From VRUE01 sp963702575 (lineage in GTDB: Bacteria; Actinomycetota; Thermoleophilia; Solirubrobacterales; 70-9), in NCBI GenBank assembly GCA_963702575.1, contig CAVPCU010000006.1, positions 310,001 to 374,000 of the forward strand: a stretch of DNA of 64,000 nucleotides. The letters are read 5' to 3'. The notes beneath the pieces were generated by a model. The model worked only from the letters and a program-made list of their open reading frames with translations. It was not told the origin of the DNA and made no database searches. The position numbers were made by a program, and so were the translations under genes. This document shows, piece after piece, positions 41,021 through 48,719 of this stretch (its first letter is position 1; every line of letters begins with the position of its first letter).

Positions 41021-42433
41021 ATGCACGTAGATGCGGCAGACCTCTTCTGCGAGATATATGACCGTTTCGAGGCGACTCGCCTCACGCCTCGGGACGTCGA
41101 CAACTGGCTGACGGACGAGCAGGTCATTGACATCGCATCGATGGCCGAGGGCCAGGTTGTCGAGCAGGGGAGCTTGGACAAAGATGAGGTCTGGGAGCGC
41201 ATCGACATGGCGGAGGATCGAGACCGGCGTCGGTACGCCTACCTTCAGGGCATCGACAATGCTCTCCTTCATGCGCATCCGCATGTTTCTAGTTTCGATC
41301 GCGCCGGCCTCACGGCTGTGGCCGCACGATATGTTGAAACCGGAAGATTCAACACGAGCGCGACTCCGGGTGCGCTTCTTCCTCGCTTCGCCTTTCCCAC
41401 GGAGGGCTTGGCAGCGGAGGATCTGGCTGGAACGCTCATCGCCGTCGTTCGTGTGCCCTCTCCTGCGTGGGATCGAACTGACCACATGGTGATACCCAGT
41501 CGCTCTGATTTTCAGCGCCGCGATCGCGAGAGGGGAGTGGTTTTTGGCTGCGTGCCATTCCTTGAGCATGTGGGCGACCTAGAGTGGAGTTGCGCGCAAA
41601 GCGGGTCCAGGACCTTCTATCGGGCAGAGGTGCTGGAGCAGGACGCCCTGCGGGAGCGCATAGGCCGCGTTCTCCGTCTCCTCGATGCGCAAGGCGCCAT
41701 GATCGGGGTTCTTCCTGAGTCGTCAGGATCAGAGCAGATGCTTAGTTGGTGGCAAGAGGAAATCCGGGCCCAGCGGCCACCGAGGGAAAGCAAACTTCGC
41801 TGGATTTTCGTTGGCACGGGATCAGTGGATTCGGAGCAGGACCCACCGAAGAACACCGGCATTCTGCTTGATCGATTCACTGGTGACGTGCTCTTGCGCC
41901 AGGACAAGTTGCATCCGTTTGTGATGTCTCGAGAGCTGATCGTCAAATGGGGCCTCAGTGACCAGCTTGGACTGCAGGGCGCCCAAGAGGACATTCAGCC
42001 AGGTGAGAAGCTGACCGTGGCTGAGTCCGCATTGGGGCGCATCGTCATCCTGATTTGCGAAGACTTGGCACGGACGATGACCTTGGGTCCGGAGATGTTG
42101 AGCCATGGTATCTCTCACGTTCTTAGCCCTGTCTTCTCCGACGAGATAGAGATGCACCACTGGGAGCACAACAAAGCCAAGGACTACGCGGATCAGATCG
42201 GAGCTCAGACCATTGTTGCCAACAGCCGGGTGATCGGCTGCAATATGGGTGAATCAACTTTCGGCACCGCTCTTGCTCACTCACCCCGCGACAATCCGAC
42301 GATTGGAAGGACGAGCTCGCCTGAGGACATCGTGCTGTTGCGGCTGTCGGACGAGGCTGCGGTCAACGCCGTTGCCCGCACGGCTGGCTTCGAAGAGCAC
42401 GAGTCCTCAGTGGAGCGCAGGGAGCTTCGCTAG
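41021..42433 (+). CDS. Nitrilase-superfamily hydrolase with novel N-terminal domain
   Basis: A 470-residue protein. The C-terminal 260 residues have the carbon-nitrogen hydrolase triad in order: Glu in GVLPESSGSEQ, Lys in LLRQDKLHPF, Cys in IVILICEDLARTM. The length of the N-terminal 200 residues is not usual for nitrilases; they are helical and acidic (DEVWERIDMAEDRDRRRYAYL) and match nothing I know. The gene is AT-richer than its neighbours and lies as a block with divergent regulator genes between housekeeping genes. Amidase, nitrilase or acyl-transfer activity is possible. A role as a conflict-system effector is speculation. Confidence 0.75.
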   Translation: MHVDAADLFCEIYDRFEATRLTPRDVDNWLTDEQVIDIASMAEGQVVEQGSLDKDEVWERIDMAEDRDRRRYAYLQGIDNALLHAHPHVSSFDRAGLTAVAARYVETGRFNTSATPGALLPRFAFPTEGLAAEDLAGTLIAVVRVPSPAWDRTDHMVIPSRSDFQRRDRERGVVFGCVPFLEHVGDLEWSCAQSGSRTFYRAEVLEQDALRERIGRVLRLLDAQGAMIGVLPESSGSEQMLSWWQEEIRAQRPPRESKLRWIFVGTGSVDSEQDPPKNTGILLDRFTGDVLLRQDKLHPFVMSRELIVKWGLSDQLGLQGAQEDIQPGEKLTVAESALGRIVILICEDLARTMTLGPEMLSHGISHVLSPVFSDEIEMHHWEHNKAKDYADQIGAQTIVANSRVIGCNMGESTFGTALAHSPRDNPTIGRTSSPEDIVLLRLSDEAAVNAVARTAGFEEHESSVERRELR

Positions 42434-44409
42434 CTGTCAATTGCGGCGGCGAACCGCGTGAACCAGTCGAGGGCTGCTGGGTTGGCCAGGGAGTCGCGGC
42501 TTGCGGCCTTCTCGGGCGGGGTGCCGGTGAGGATCCGCTTGACCGGCACCTCGAGCGCCTTGCCGCTGAGCGTGCGGGGGACCTCGGCGATCGCGAAGAC
42601 CTCGTCGGGGACGTGGCGCGGCGAGCAGCGCTCGCGCACCCGGCGGGCGATCTCGCGGCGCAGCTCGTCGTCGAGCTCGGCGCCCTCGCGGAGGACGACG
42701 AAGAGCGGCATCCAGCCGTCGGTGCCGGGGCGGGGGATGTCGACGACGAGCGCGTCGAGGACGGCGTCGATGCTCAGCACGGCGCGGTAGATCTCGCTCG
42801 TCCCCATGCGGATGCCGGAGCGGTTGATGGTCGAGTCCGAGCGGCCGTAGATCACCGCGGTACCGCGCGAGGTGATCTCGATCCAGTCGCCGTGGCGCCA
42901 GACGCCCGGGTAGTGCTCGAAGTAGGCCTCGCGGTAGCGGCTGCCGTCCTCGTCGCCCCAGAAGAAGACGGGCATCGAGGGCATCGGCGCGGTGACGACC
43001 AGCTCGCCGACCTCGTCGATCACCGCGTTGCCGTCTTCGTCCCAGGCCTCGACCGCGGCGCCCAGCGCCCGCGCCTGCAGCTCGCCGCGGTATACGGGCA
43101 GCAGCGGCGTGCCTCCGACGAAGGCGGTGCAGAGGTCGGTGCCGCCGCTGGTCGAGAACAGCCAGGTGTCGGCGCCGAGCTGCTCGTAGACCCAGTCGAA
43201 GCCCTCGGGGGAGAGGGGAGAGCCGGTCGAGCCGACCGCCTTCAGGCGGCTGAGGTCACGGCCGGCGGCGGGCTTGACCCCGTCCTTCATGCAGGCGGCG
43301 ATGTAGGAGGCGCTGGTGCCGAACATCGTCACCCCGGCGCGCTCGGCCAGGTCCCAGAGGACGCTCATGTCGGGGTGGCCGGGGCTGCCGTCGTAGAGGA
43401 CGATTGCGGCACGGGTCAGCAAGCCGGACACGAGGAAGTTCCACATCATCCAGCCGGTCGTCGTGAACCAGAAGAGGCGGTCGCCGGGGTGGGCGTCGAC
43501 GTGGAGGTTGAGCTTCTTCAGGTGCTCGAGCAGGATGCCGCCCTGGCTCTGGACGATCGCCTTCGGCAGCCCCGTGGTGCCGGAGGAGTAGAGGACCCAG
43601 AGCGGGTGGTCGAAGGGGACGCGCTCGAAGGTCAGCTCGGCGCCCCCGCCGGCGGCGAGCAGCTCGTCCCAGCGGGTCGCGTCGCGCAGGGGGGAGAGGT
43701 CGGGCTCGGGGTCGAGGTAGGGGAGGACGACGGTACGCCGGAGGCTCGGCATCGCCGCCTGCAGCTCGGCGATCGTCTCGCGGCGGTCGAAGTCCTTGCC
43801 GCCGTAGCGGTAGCCGTCGACGGCGAAGAGGACCTTGGGCTCGATCTGGGCGAAGCGGTCGATCACGCTGGCCGGGCCGAAGTCGGGTGAGCAGCTCGAC
43901 CAGACCGCGCCGATCGAGGCGGCGGCGAGGAAGGCGACGATCGCCTCGGGGACGTTCGGCATGTAGGCGACGACACGGTCGTCGCGCTCGACGCCGAGCC
44001 CGCGCAGGCCGGCGGCGACGGCGGCGACCTGCGCGCGCAGGTCGCCCCAGCTCAGCTCGTCCAGCTCGCGCAGCTCGGAGGCGTGCAGGATCGCGGGCTC
44101 GGCGTCGTCCTTGCCGGCGAAGACGTGCTCGGCGTAGTTCAGCGAGGCGCCGGGAAACCACTCGGCGCCGGGCATCTCCCGGCTGGCGAGGGCGCGGTCG
44201 CGGGCGCCGTCGGCCTGGACGTCGAAGAAGTCCCAGATCGCCGCCCAGAAGGCCTCCAGATCGTCGACCGACCACCGCCAGAGCGCGTGGTAGCCGTCGA
44301 AGCTCAGGTCGCGTTCGCGCTCGAGCCAGCGCATGAACTCGGTCATCCGCGCCCGCTCGACCAGCTCGGCCGGCGGGTCCCAGAGCTTCTCGGCCGGGTG
44401 CGCGGTCAC
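42430..44409 (-). CDS. Acetoacetyl-CoA synthetase
   Basis: A 659-residue member of the ANL adenylating family. PGASLNYAEHVFAGKDD and the ACS-type N-terminus fit acetoacetate:CoA ligase. LYSSGTTGLPKAIV is the P-loop, TTTGWMMWNFLVSGLL and FSTSGGTDLCTAFVGG are typical of AacS, YGRSDSTINRSGIRMG is the hinge, and RTLSGKALEVPVKRIL has the catalytic Lys. It activates acetoacetate, linking ketone bodies or HMG-CoA lyase product to acetoacetyl-CoA. The GTG start overlaps the stop of the lactonase-like gene, so they are coupled. Confidence 0.87.
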   Translation of the reverse strand: MTAHPAEKLWDPPAELVERARMTEFMRWLERERDLSFDGYHALWRWSVDDLEAFWAAIWDFFDVQADGARDRALASREMPGAEWFPGASLNYAEHVFAGKDDAEPAILHASELRELDELSWGDLRAQVAAVAAGLRGLGVERDDRVVAYMPNVPEAIVAFLAAASIGAVWSSCSPDFGPASVIDRFAQIEPKVLFAVDGYRYGGKDFDRRETIAELQAAMPSLRRTVVLPYLDPEPDLSPLRDATRWDELLAAGGGAELTFERVPFDHPLWVLYSSGTTGLPKAIVQSQGGILLEHLKKLNLHVDAHPGDRLFWFTTTGWMMWNFLVSGLLTRAAIVLYDGSPGHPDMSVLWDLAERAGVTMFGTSASYIAACMKDGVKPAAGRDLSRLKAVGSTGSPLSPEGFDWVYEQLGADTWLFSTSGGTDLCTAFVGGTPLLPVYRGELQARALGAAVEAWDEDGNAVIDEVGELVVTAPMPSMPVFFWGDEDGSRYREAYFEHYPGVWRHGDWIEITSRGTAVIYGRSDSTINRSGIRMGTSEIYRAVLSIDAVLDALVVDIPRPGTDGWMPLFVVLREGAELDDELRREIARRVRERCSPRHVPDEVFAIAEVPRTLSGKALEVPVKRILTGTPPEKAASRDSLANPAALDWFTRFAAAIDS

Positions 44410-45245
44410 TCCGGCGCGCTGGCGGCCGTCGCCTGCTCGCGCTCCAGCTCGTACGGGTCGTGGGAGCAGACGAGCCTGACCTCGCCGCCGTGGGCGCCGG
44501 CCAGCTCGCGCAGGCGGTCGCGGTTGGAGGTGCGGGCCCGCTTCTCCGCGGCGGTCAGCGTCTGGAAGAAGCGCAGCATCGGCGGGCAGCTCGGCGGCGT
44601 CAGCATCTCGCCGTGGTTGAAGTAGGCGTCGCCGCAGTGCAGCAGCCATCCGTCGCTCGCGCGGATTGCGACGCCGGTATGGCCGCGCGAGTGGCCCACC
44701 AGCGGCACCAGCGCCAGCTCGGCGTCGATTCCCGGCAGGATGCGGACGCTCTCGAAGCCGAACCAATCGTCGCCGCCGTCGGAGCCGTGGCTGACCCACC
44801 TCGGGCCGTGCTTCCAGTGGACCTCGAGGTAGCGCAGCCGCTCGTCGAGCCGCGGGTGCATCGCCGCCTCCAGCTCCGGCGCGAAGACGTGGACCTCGGC
44901 TTCGGGGAAGTCGGGCAGGCCGCCGGTGTGGTCGGGATCGAGGTGGGTGGCGACGATGTGGCGGACGTCGCCGGCCGAGAAGCCGAGCGCTTCGAGCTGG
45001 CGCAACGCGGTCGTCTCGACCTTCGGGCGGGCCTGCAGCAGGTTCGCCATGAAGAAGCCGAGGCGGCGTGGGTCGGCGGCATCCTCGACCCCGAAGCCGG
45101 TGTCGAGGAGGACGAGGCCGTCGCCGGCCTCGATCGCCAGGCAGTGGCAGACGATGTTCGCCCGCTCCAGCATCCCGCCCTCGCCCTGCATCAAGCGCGC
45201 CCCGTGAGGGCAGAGCGACCCGCAATTGAGGTGATGCACCCTCAT
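44406..45245 (-). CDS. Metallo-beta-lactamase-fold lactonase-like hydrolase
   Basis: A 279-residue protein with ATHLDPDHTGGL (residues 99-110, H-x-D-x-D-H) and a later zinc His in VGHSRGHTG, as in quorum-quenching AHL lactonases and related hydrolases. LLDTGFG is the opening strand pair. ATG 45245 was chosen because TAGACT lies 10 nt upstream. It is coupled to acetoacetyl-CoA synthetase by a 4-bp overlap, so it may open a lactone or thioester that yields a 3-oxo acid for that enzyme. Confidence 0.83.
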   Translation of the reverse strand: MRVHHLNCGSLCPHGARLMQGEGGMLERANIVCHCLAIEAGDGLVLLDTGFGVEDAADPRRLGFFMANLLQARPKVETTALRQLEALGFSAGDVRHIVATHLDPDHTGGLPDFPEAEVHVFAPELEAAMHPRLDERLRYLEVHWKHGPRWVSHGSDGGDDWFGFESVRILPGIDAELALVPLVGHSRGHTGVAIRASDGWLLHCGDAYFNHGEMLTPPSCPPMLRFFQTLTAAEKRARTSNRDRLRELAGAHGGEVRLVCSHDPYELEREQATAASAPE

Positions 45246-45265
45246 CCCGCGGCGCAGTCTAGTAG

Positions 45266-45349
45266 TGCGGCGGGTGGGACTCGAACCCACAAGCCCTTGC
45301 GGGCAGCGGCTTTTGAGACCGCCTCCTTTGCCAATTTGGACACCGCCGC
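45266..45349 (-). tRNA. tRNA-Leu (CAA)
   Basis: An 84-nt class II tRNA. Acceptor GCGGCGG pairs with CCGCCGC, with discriminator A. Anticodon loop CTCAAAA reads CAA, the long variable arm is CTGCCCGCAAGGGC, and the T-loop is TTCGAGT. No CCA is encoded. It lies just upstream of the lactonase gene in the same direction. Confidence 0.95.
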
Positions 45350-45363
45350 CGGTGTCTACAAGT

Positions 45364-45894
45364 CTAGGCGGGCTGCGGCGCGTCCGGGCTCGGCGGGGTG
45401 TCGGGCCCGTAGCCCCCGCCGGAGCCGATCGGGCGTTCCTCCTCGACGTGCCAGTCCTGGCTGAAGCCGTAGAAGCAGGCGGCGATGAGGACGATCTGCA
45501 GCAGCAGCAGGATGATCACCAGGAGGCCGATGATCGGCACCGGGATCAGGCCTTCGTCGAAGCCCCCCTTGTCGCGGGAGAACCAGCTTTCGGCGCCGAC
45601 CGCGCAGAAGATCGCCAGGATCATCGAGAGCGAGGCGGCGACGGGGAGGACGCCGCGGTTCCAGCGGAAGACGAAGAATGCGAAGAGCGCGTAGAGGCCC
45701 GCGAAGATCAGCCCGACGACGCCCATCCCGCCGCCGCCGCTGAGCAGCGAGAAGCCGGCGATCGTGATCAGGGCGGCGATCGCCGCCGTCGCCACCATGA
45801 GCAGGCCGACGACGAGTTTGGTCGCGACGACCTCGGGCTTTTCCCGATTCGGGTGCCAGAGCTCGTAGCCCGGCCTGACCTCTCCCACCGCCAT
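45364..45894 (-). CDS. Membrane protein of unknown function
   Basis: The product has 176 residues and four hydrophobic helices (TKLVVGLLMVATAAIAALIT, GMGVVGLIFAGLYALFAFFV, VLPVAASLSMILAIFCAV, PIIGLLVIILLLLQIVLIAA) and a Gly/Pro-rich tail. The start at 45894 was chosen over 45906 because TATGAT lies 7 nt before it, the usual leaderless spacing here. No family is recognised. It lies between two tRNA-Leu genes. Confidence 0.65.
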   Translation of the reverse strand: MAVGEVRPGYELWHPNREKPEVVATKLVVGLLMVATAAIAALITIAGFSLLSGGGGMGVVGLIFAGLYALFAFFVFRWNRGVLPVAASLSMILAIFCAVGAESWFSRDKGGFDEGLIPVPIIGLLVIILLLLQIVLIAACFYGFSQDWHVEEERPIGSGGGYGPDTPPSPDAPQPA

Positions 45895-45966
45895 GCCATC
45901 GATCATAGAATCTATGAGCGACGATGCGGCACCGGCTGCCCGCTCAGGCGGCCGAACCGCAGCTAC

Positions 45967-46050
45967 GCGGGCGTGGCGGAATTGGCATACGCGCCAGGTT
46001 TAGGTCCTGGTGGGCTTCGGCCCGTGGGGGTTCAAGTCCCTCCGCCCGCA
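45967..46050 (+). tRNA. tRNA-Leu (TAG)
   Basis: An 84-nt class II tRNA. Acceptor GCGGGCG pairs with CGCCCGC, with discriminator A. Anticodon stem CCAGG/CCTGG has loop TTTAGGT, anticodon TAG. The variable arm is TGGGCTTCGGCCCG and the T-loop is TTCAAGT. An integrase gene lies 436 bp downstream in the same direction, and the 3' part of the tRNA is also the antisense end of a homing-endonuclease-like remnant, so this tRNA is a likely integration site. Confidence 0.95.
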
Positions 46051-46253
46051 TCAGACTTCGGCCCGACGAATTCGTCTAGCAGGGCCACGCTGTGGCGCTC
46101 CGCCACCGAGACGTTTCTCTCGCTGGATCGAGTCCAGCGGATTCCCAACGCGTCGCAGGATTGGCAGAACAGTGCCCGGATGTCGGCCGACAGGTTGGAG
46201 AAGTAGTAGCGCGGATACACGTACTCTCGAGGCCCGCTCGCGAGTTCCACCAC
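46032..46253 (-). pseudogene. C-terminal remnant of a LAGLIDADG-type homing endonuclease-like protein
   Basis: The 73 codons read YPRYYFSNLSADIRALF, CDALGIRWTRSSERNVS and HSVALLDEFVGPK. This is the style of the C-terminal LAGLIDADG-like domain proteins found next to actinobacterial tRNA genes. The N-terminal two thirds are missing. The last codons and the stop lie inside the T-arm of tRNA-Leu on the opposite strand. The assignment is from memory of the family and is moderate. Confidence 0.45.
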
Positions 46254-46485
46254 GCTGGGGAGGGATCGGAGCCCCGTGGGACCCGGCCCGGTTCAGCTGA
46301 CGCCGCACCCCCGACCGAAGGTCAGCACTGCCTCGTTGCGGGCCATGGCCCGGTGACGCCGCCGCTGACGCCGAGGATCGCCAGCACGGCGGCGATCAGC
46401 GAGAACGATTTGACGAGGAGGGCGGCAGCTCGAATCGGCTGAACGCGGCTTCCGGCAGTTACTGCTGCGCAAGGGCCGGGCGCCG
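46051..46485. other. Region between tRNA-Leu and the integrase
   Basis: The first 200 bp hold the antisense homing-endonuclease-like remnant. The other 230 bp show only short GC-driven frames on both strands, none with a recognisable start signal or motif. An attachment site for the integrase would be expected here, but I found no repeat of the tRNA 3' end elsewhere in the window. Confidence 0.4.
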
Positions 46486-47502
46486 GTGCCATCCGCCATC
46501 ACCTTCGCCGAGGCCAGGACTCGATTCGTTCGAGACGCCAAAGCTGGGATCGCGCTCAACAAGCACCGCCGTCCTTATCGGCCGAAGGCGTACAAGGATC
46601 TCGAGTCAGCGCTCGCCAACGTCCCCGATGAGATTGCCCGGCGCCGCCTCGTTCGGGTCACTCGCGGCGAAATCCAGGCACTGGTCGACAGCCGCAGCGC
46701 TGGCCCGAAGCAGCTTTCGGCCTCGCGGATCTCCTCGATCGTCAATGCCATCCGTTCGCTGTATCGCTGGGCGAGGGAACACGAACTTGCCGACTTCGAC
46801 CCCGCCCAGGAGATCCGGTTGCCGGCCAGCGACGCGAAGCCGCGCGATCGGATCGCGACCCCAGCCGAATTCGCGCGCCTGCTCGATGCGATCTTCGAAC
46901 CCACGCCTGCTGAGCGCGAGGAAGGCGCGACGCGCGACCGCGATGAGGTACGCAAAGACGCACTGCCGTTCGCGCTCGCCGGTTACGCAAGCGCCCGAAG
47001 CCAGGAGATCCAACTCCTCGATTGGTCGCACGTCGACCTCGATGTCGGAGGCGGGGAGCTCGCCGGCGACGAGGAGGGCCGGAAGCCCGGCGGCTCTTGG
47101 AGGCTGGTGCCCTACGTGAAGCCACTCTGGACGTTGCTCCGCGAGGAATGGGAGGCGCAGGGGAGACCGGCGAGCGGCAAGGTGTGCCCGCCGAGGGCCA
47201 TCCGCCAGTCCGGACTGCTCGCCCTGAACACGCTCCAGTCAAAGGTCCGCAAACGTTGGCGCGAACAAGGCTTGGAGCCGATCGGTCTCCACGAGGCGCG
47301 CCACACGACCGCGACGTGGCTTGACCACGCCGGCGTCTCGCCCAAGGTGGCCTCTCAGTTCATGGGCCACAAGACGCCGGAGTATCAGCCCGGCGCGGCA
47401 AGGATCACCCTGGAGCGCTATACCCACGTCCTGCCCGGCGAGCTGGAGCGTGCTCGGGACCTACTCGACACCTTTCTCCTTGACCGCGGGGGGCGGTCGT
47501 AG
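46486..47502 (+). CDS. Tyrosine-type site-specific recombinase (phage-like integrase)
   Basis: A 338-residue protein with a SAM-like N-terminal core-binding domain (ISSIVNAIRSLYRWARE) and the catalytic domain: Arg in GYASARSQEI, HEARHTTAT (H-x2-R), MGHKTPEY, and nucleophile Tyr in ITLERYTHVLPGE. It cuts and rejoins DNA at att sites. The start is GTG 46486; no Shine-Dalgarno or -10 hexamer is evident, and an N-terminal arm domain seems short, so the true start may be upstream or the 5' end lost. Its place next to tRNA-Leu fits an integrated element, now mostly gone. Confidence 0.85.
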   Translation: MPSAITFAEARTRFVRDAKAGIALNKHRRPYRPKAYKDLESALANVPDEIARRRLVRVTRGEIQALVDSRSAGPKQLSASRISSIVNAIRSLYRWAREHELADFDPAQEIRLPASDAKPRDRIATPAEFARLLDAIFEPTPAEREEGATRDRDEVRKDALPFALAGYASARSQEIQLLDWSHVDLDVGGGELAGDEEGRKPGGSWRLVPYVKPLWTLLREEWEAQGRPASGKVCPPRAIRQSGLLALNTLQSKVRKRWREQGLEPIGLHEARHTTATWLDHAGVSPKVASQFMGHKTPEYQPGAARITLERYTHVLPGELERARDLLDTFLLDRGGRS

Positions 47503-47574
47503 GCCTCGGTTACTGCGGCGACCCGAGCGGTGAGTGCCGCTTCCACGCGAGAGCAGTTGTGTCAGGATCGCCGC

Positions 47575-47994
47575 ATGGCAGATGAATCGGTCGCGGACCG
47601 ACTCCGCGGATTCGGCGTGAAGGGCATCCTCGTGCAGATGGCCGAACGTGGGCAGATTCTTGAGCTGAAGTGCGAGATGCCGCAGTGCTATCACCCCAAC
47701 GGACGCGACAAGTTCGAATCGCTCGCGACGGAGCGCAGGTTGTGGGCGCCCTCGCGCGACCACTACCCGATCCTCAGTTCGGCCGGTGGAAAGCTACGTG
47801 CCGACAACGTTCGGCTGTCCCATATCGAGTGCAATCAGCGTGACCACACGCGGCGGAAGCAGATCGGGGCACTGCTTCTTGCAGGCGAATCACTGGAAGA
47901 CATAGCCGACACGCTGAACCGCAAGAAGACCCCCGCGTTTCACGGAACGAAACGATGGACGGCGGCCATGGTGCGCGAGGCCTACGTGTCCTAG
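47575..47994 (+). CDS. HNH-like protein with recombinase-type DNA-binding tail
   Basis: A 139-residue protein. The central part has paired CEMPQC, then RDHYPILSSAGG and NVRLSHIECNQRDH, which together resemble the zinc-bound HNH nuclease core. The last 45 residues (IGALLLAGESLEDIADTLN, GTKRWTAAMVREAYVS) look like the DNA-binding end of serine-recombinase 'recombinase' domains. ATG 47575 has CAGGAT 6 nt upstream. It follows the integrase and may be a passenger of the same element. Confidence 0.6.
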   Translation: MADESVADRLRGFGVKGILVQMAERGQILELKCEMPQCYHPNGRDKFESLATERRLWAPSRDHYPILSSAGGKLRADNVRLSHIECNQRDHTRRKQIGALLLAGESLEDIADTLNRKKTPAFHGTKRWTAAMVREAYVS

Positions 47995-48048
47995 TCCGGG
48001 TTCGACGCTGGGTTCCGCTTTGCGCGAACACCAGCAACCCCTGCGACT

Positions 48049-48204
48049 CTACAAACCGTTGCGCGGGTCTCTCGGCTTATCGCTGTGCCACCAGATCGAT
48101 GCGTCCCAGACATAGAGCTCCAGCGCCGGAAGGCCGACGAGGAGAAGAAGCCCGATTAGCCATTCCCAAATGGCGAGGCCACCAATAGAGAAAGCGGAGA
48201 TCAT
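48049..48204 (-). CDS. Small membrane protein, 51 residues
   Basis: The product starts MISAFSIGGLAIWEWLIG, contains one membrane helix (LLLLVGLPALELYVW) and ends in a charged tail (HSDKPRDPRNGL). It lies 32 bp after another small membrane protein in the same direction. Codon-position GC is low for the window, and the hydrophobic run with Trp-rich ends is unlikely by chance. The function is unknown. Confidence 0.5.
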   Translation of the reverse strand: MISAFSIGGLAIWEWLIGLLLLVGLPALELYVWDASIWWHSDKPRDPRNGL

Positions 48205-48236
48205 CGGCAAGCACATCTCTTAGATTTGGCTGTTCT

Positions 48237-48443
48237 CTATCCGCTGCCGCTTGTGGCAGCCCGCCTCTTGACATAGGCGGCAACGGCGATCACAAGCCCG
48301 CAGCCCCAGAGAATCGCTGCCCAAAGGCCCAACGCCTGCCCAAGAAATCCAGCCACCACAACTGCCGCGAGAACGGCAGCGTAGGTGATGAACAGCCATA
48401 TCGCACGCGAGCCAAGGCGCCGGATGTCACCGATTTTAGTCAC
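48237..48443 (-). CDS. Small membrane protein, 68 residues
   Basis: The product has two membrane helices (IWLFITYAAVLAAVVVAGFLG and LGLWAAILWGCGLVIAVAAYV) flanked by basic residues. It is probably the first gene of a two-gene unit with the 51-residue protein. No family is recognised. The size and layout recall type I toxins or membrane-stress peptides, but nothing supports that directly. Confidence 0.5.
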   Translation of the reverse strand: MTKIGDIRRLGSRAIWLFITYAAVLAAVVVAGFLGQALGLWAAILWGCGLVIAVAAYVKRRAATSGSG

Positions 48444-48550
48444 TCGCAGTCGACAAAGGACGGCATCGCCACCTTGCTTGGCCTCAATCGCGTCGTCTCC
48501 ACAGCCATTGCGAGGAACAACAACCCTTCCGCCCCTCGTAGAATCGGCCC

Positions 48551-48622
48551 ATGGGAGTCAGGCGGGCACTGGTAACGGTCATTGCTGTCGTTTGCTTTCT
48601 CGCGGCCCGAGCACAAGCGTGA
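48551..48622 (+). pseudogene. Signal-peptide-only gene remnant
   Basis: A perfect TAGAAT lies 6 nt before an ATG that codes a complete export signal (MGVRRALVTVIAVVCFLAAR) and then stops after 23 codons. No continuation is found in the other frames downstream. The promoter and start of a secreted protein seem to have been kept while the body was lost. Confidence 0.4.
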
Positions 48623-48719
48623 GCGCATCGCCGCCTCCTGGGACCCGGGAGCATCCCTGCCCAACGACACTTCGATAGACGGGTCTAGCCATCGCGCTAA
48701 CCTGCCGATTGCTGTGGGT

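Noticed and set aside
46092..46442. A 116-codon plus-strand frame after tRNA-Leu
   Set aside because: Low-complexity Arg/Ala/Pro text, no promoter or ribosome site, and it overlaps the better-supported antisense remnant.
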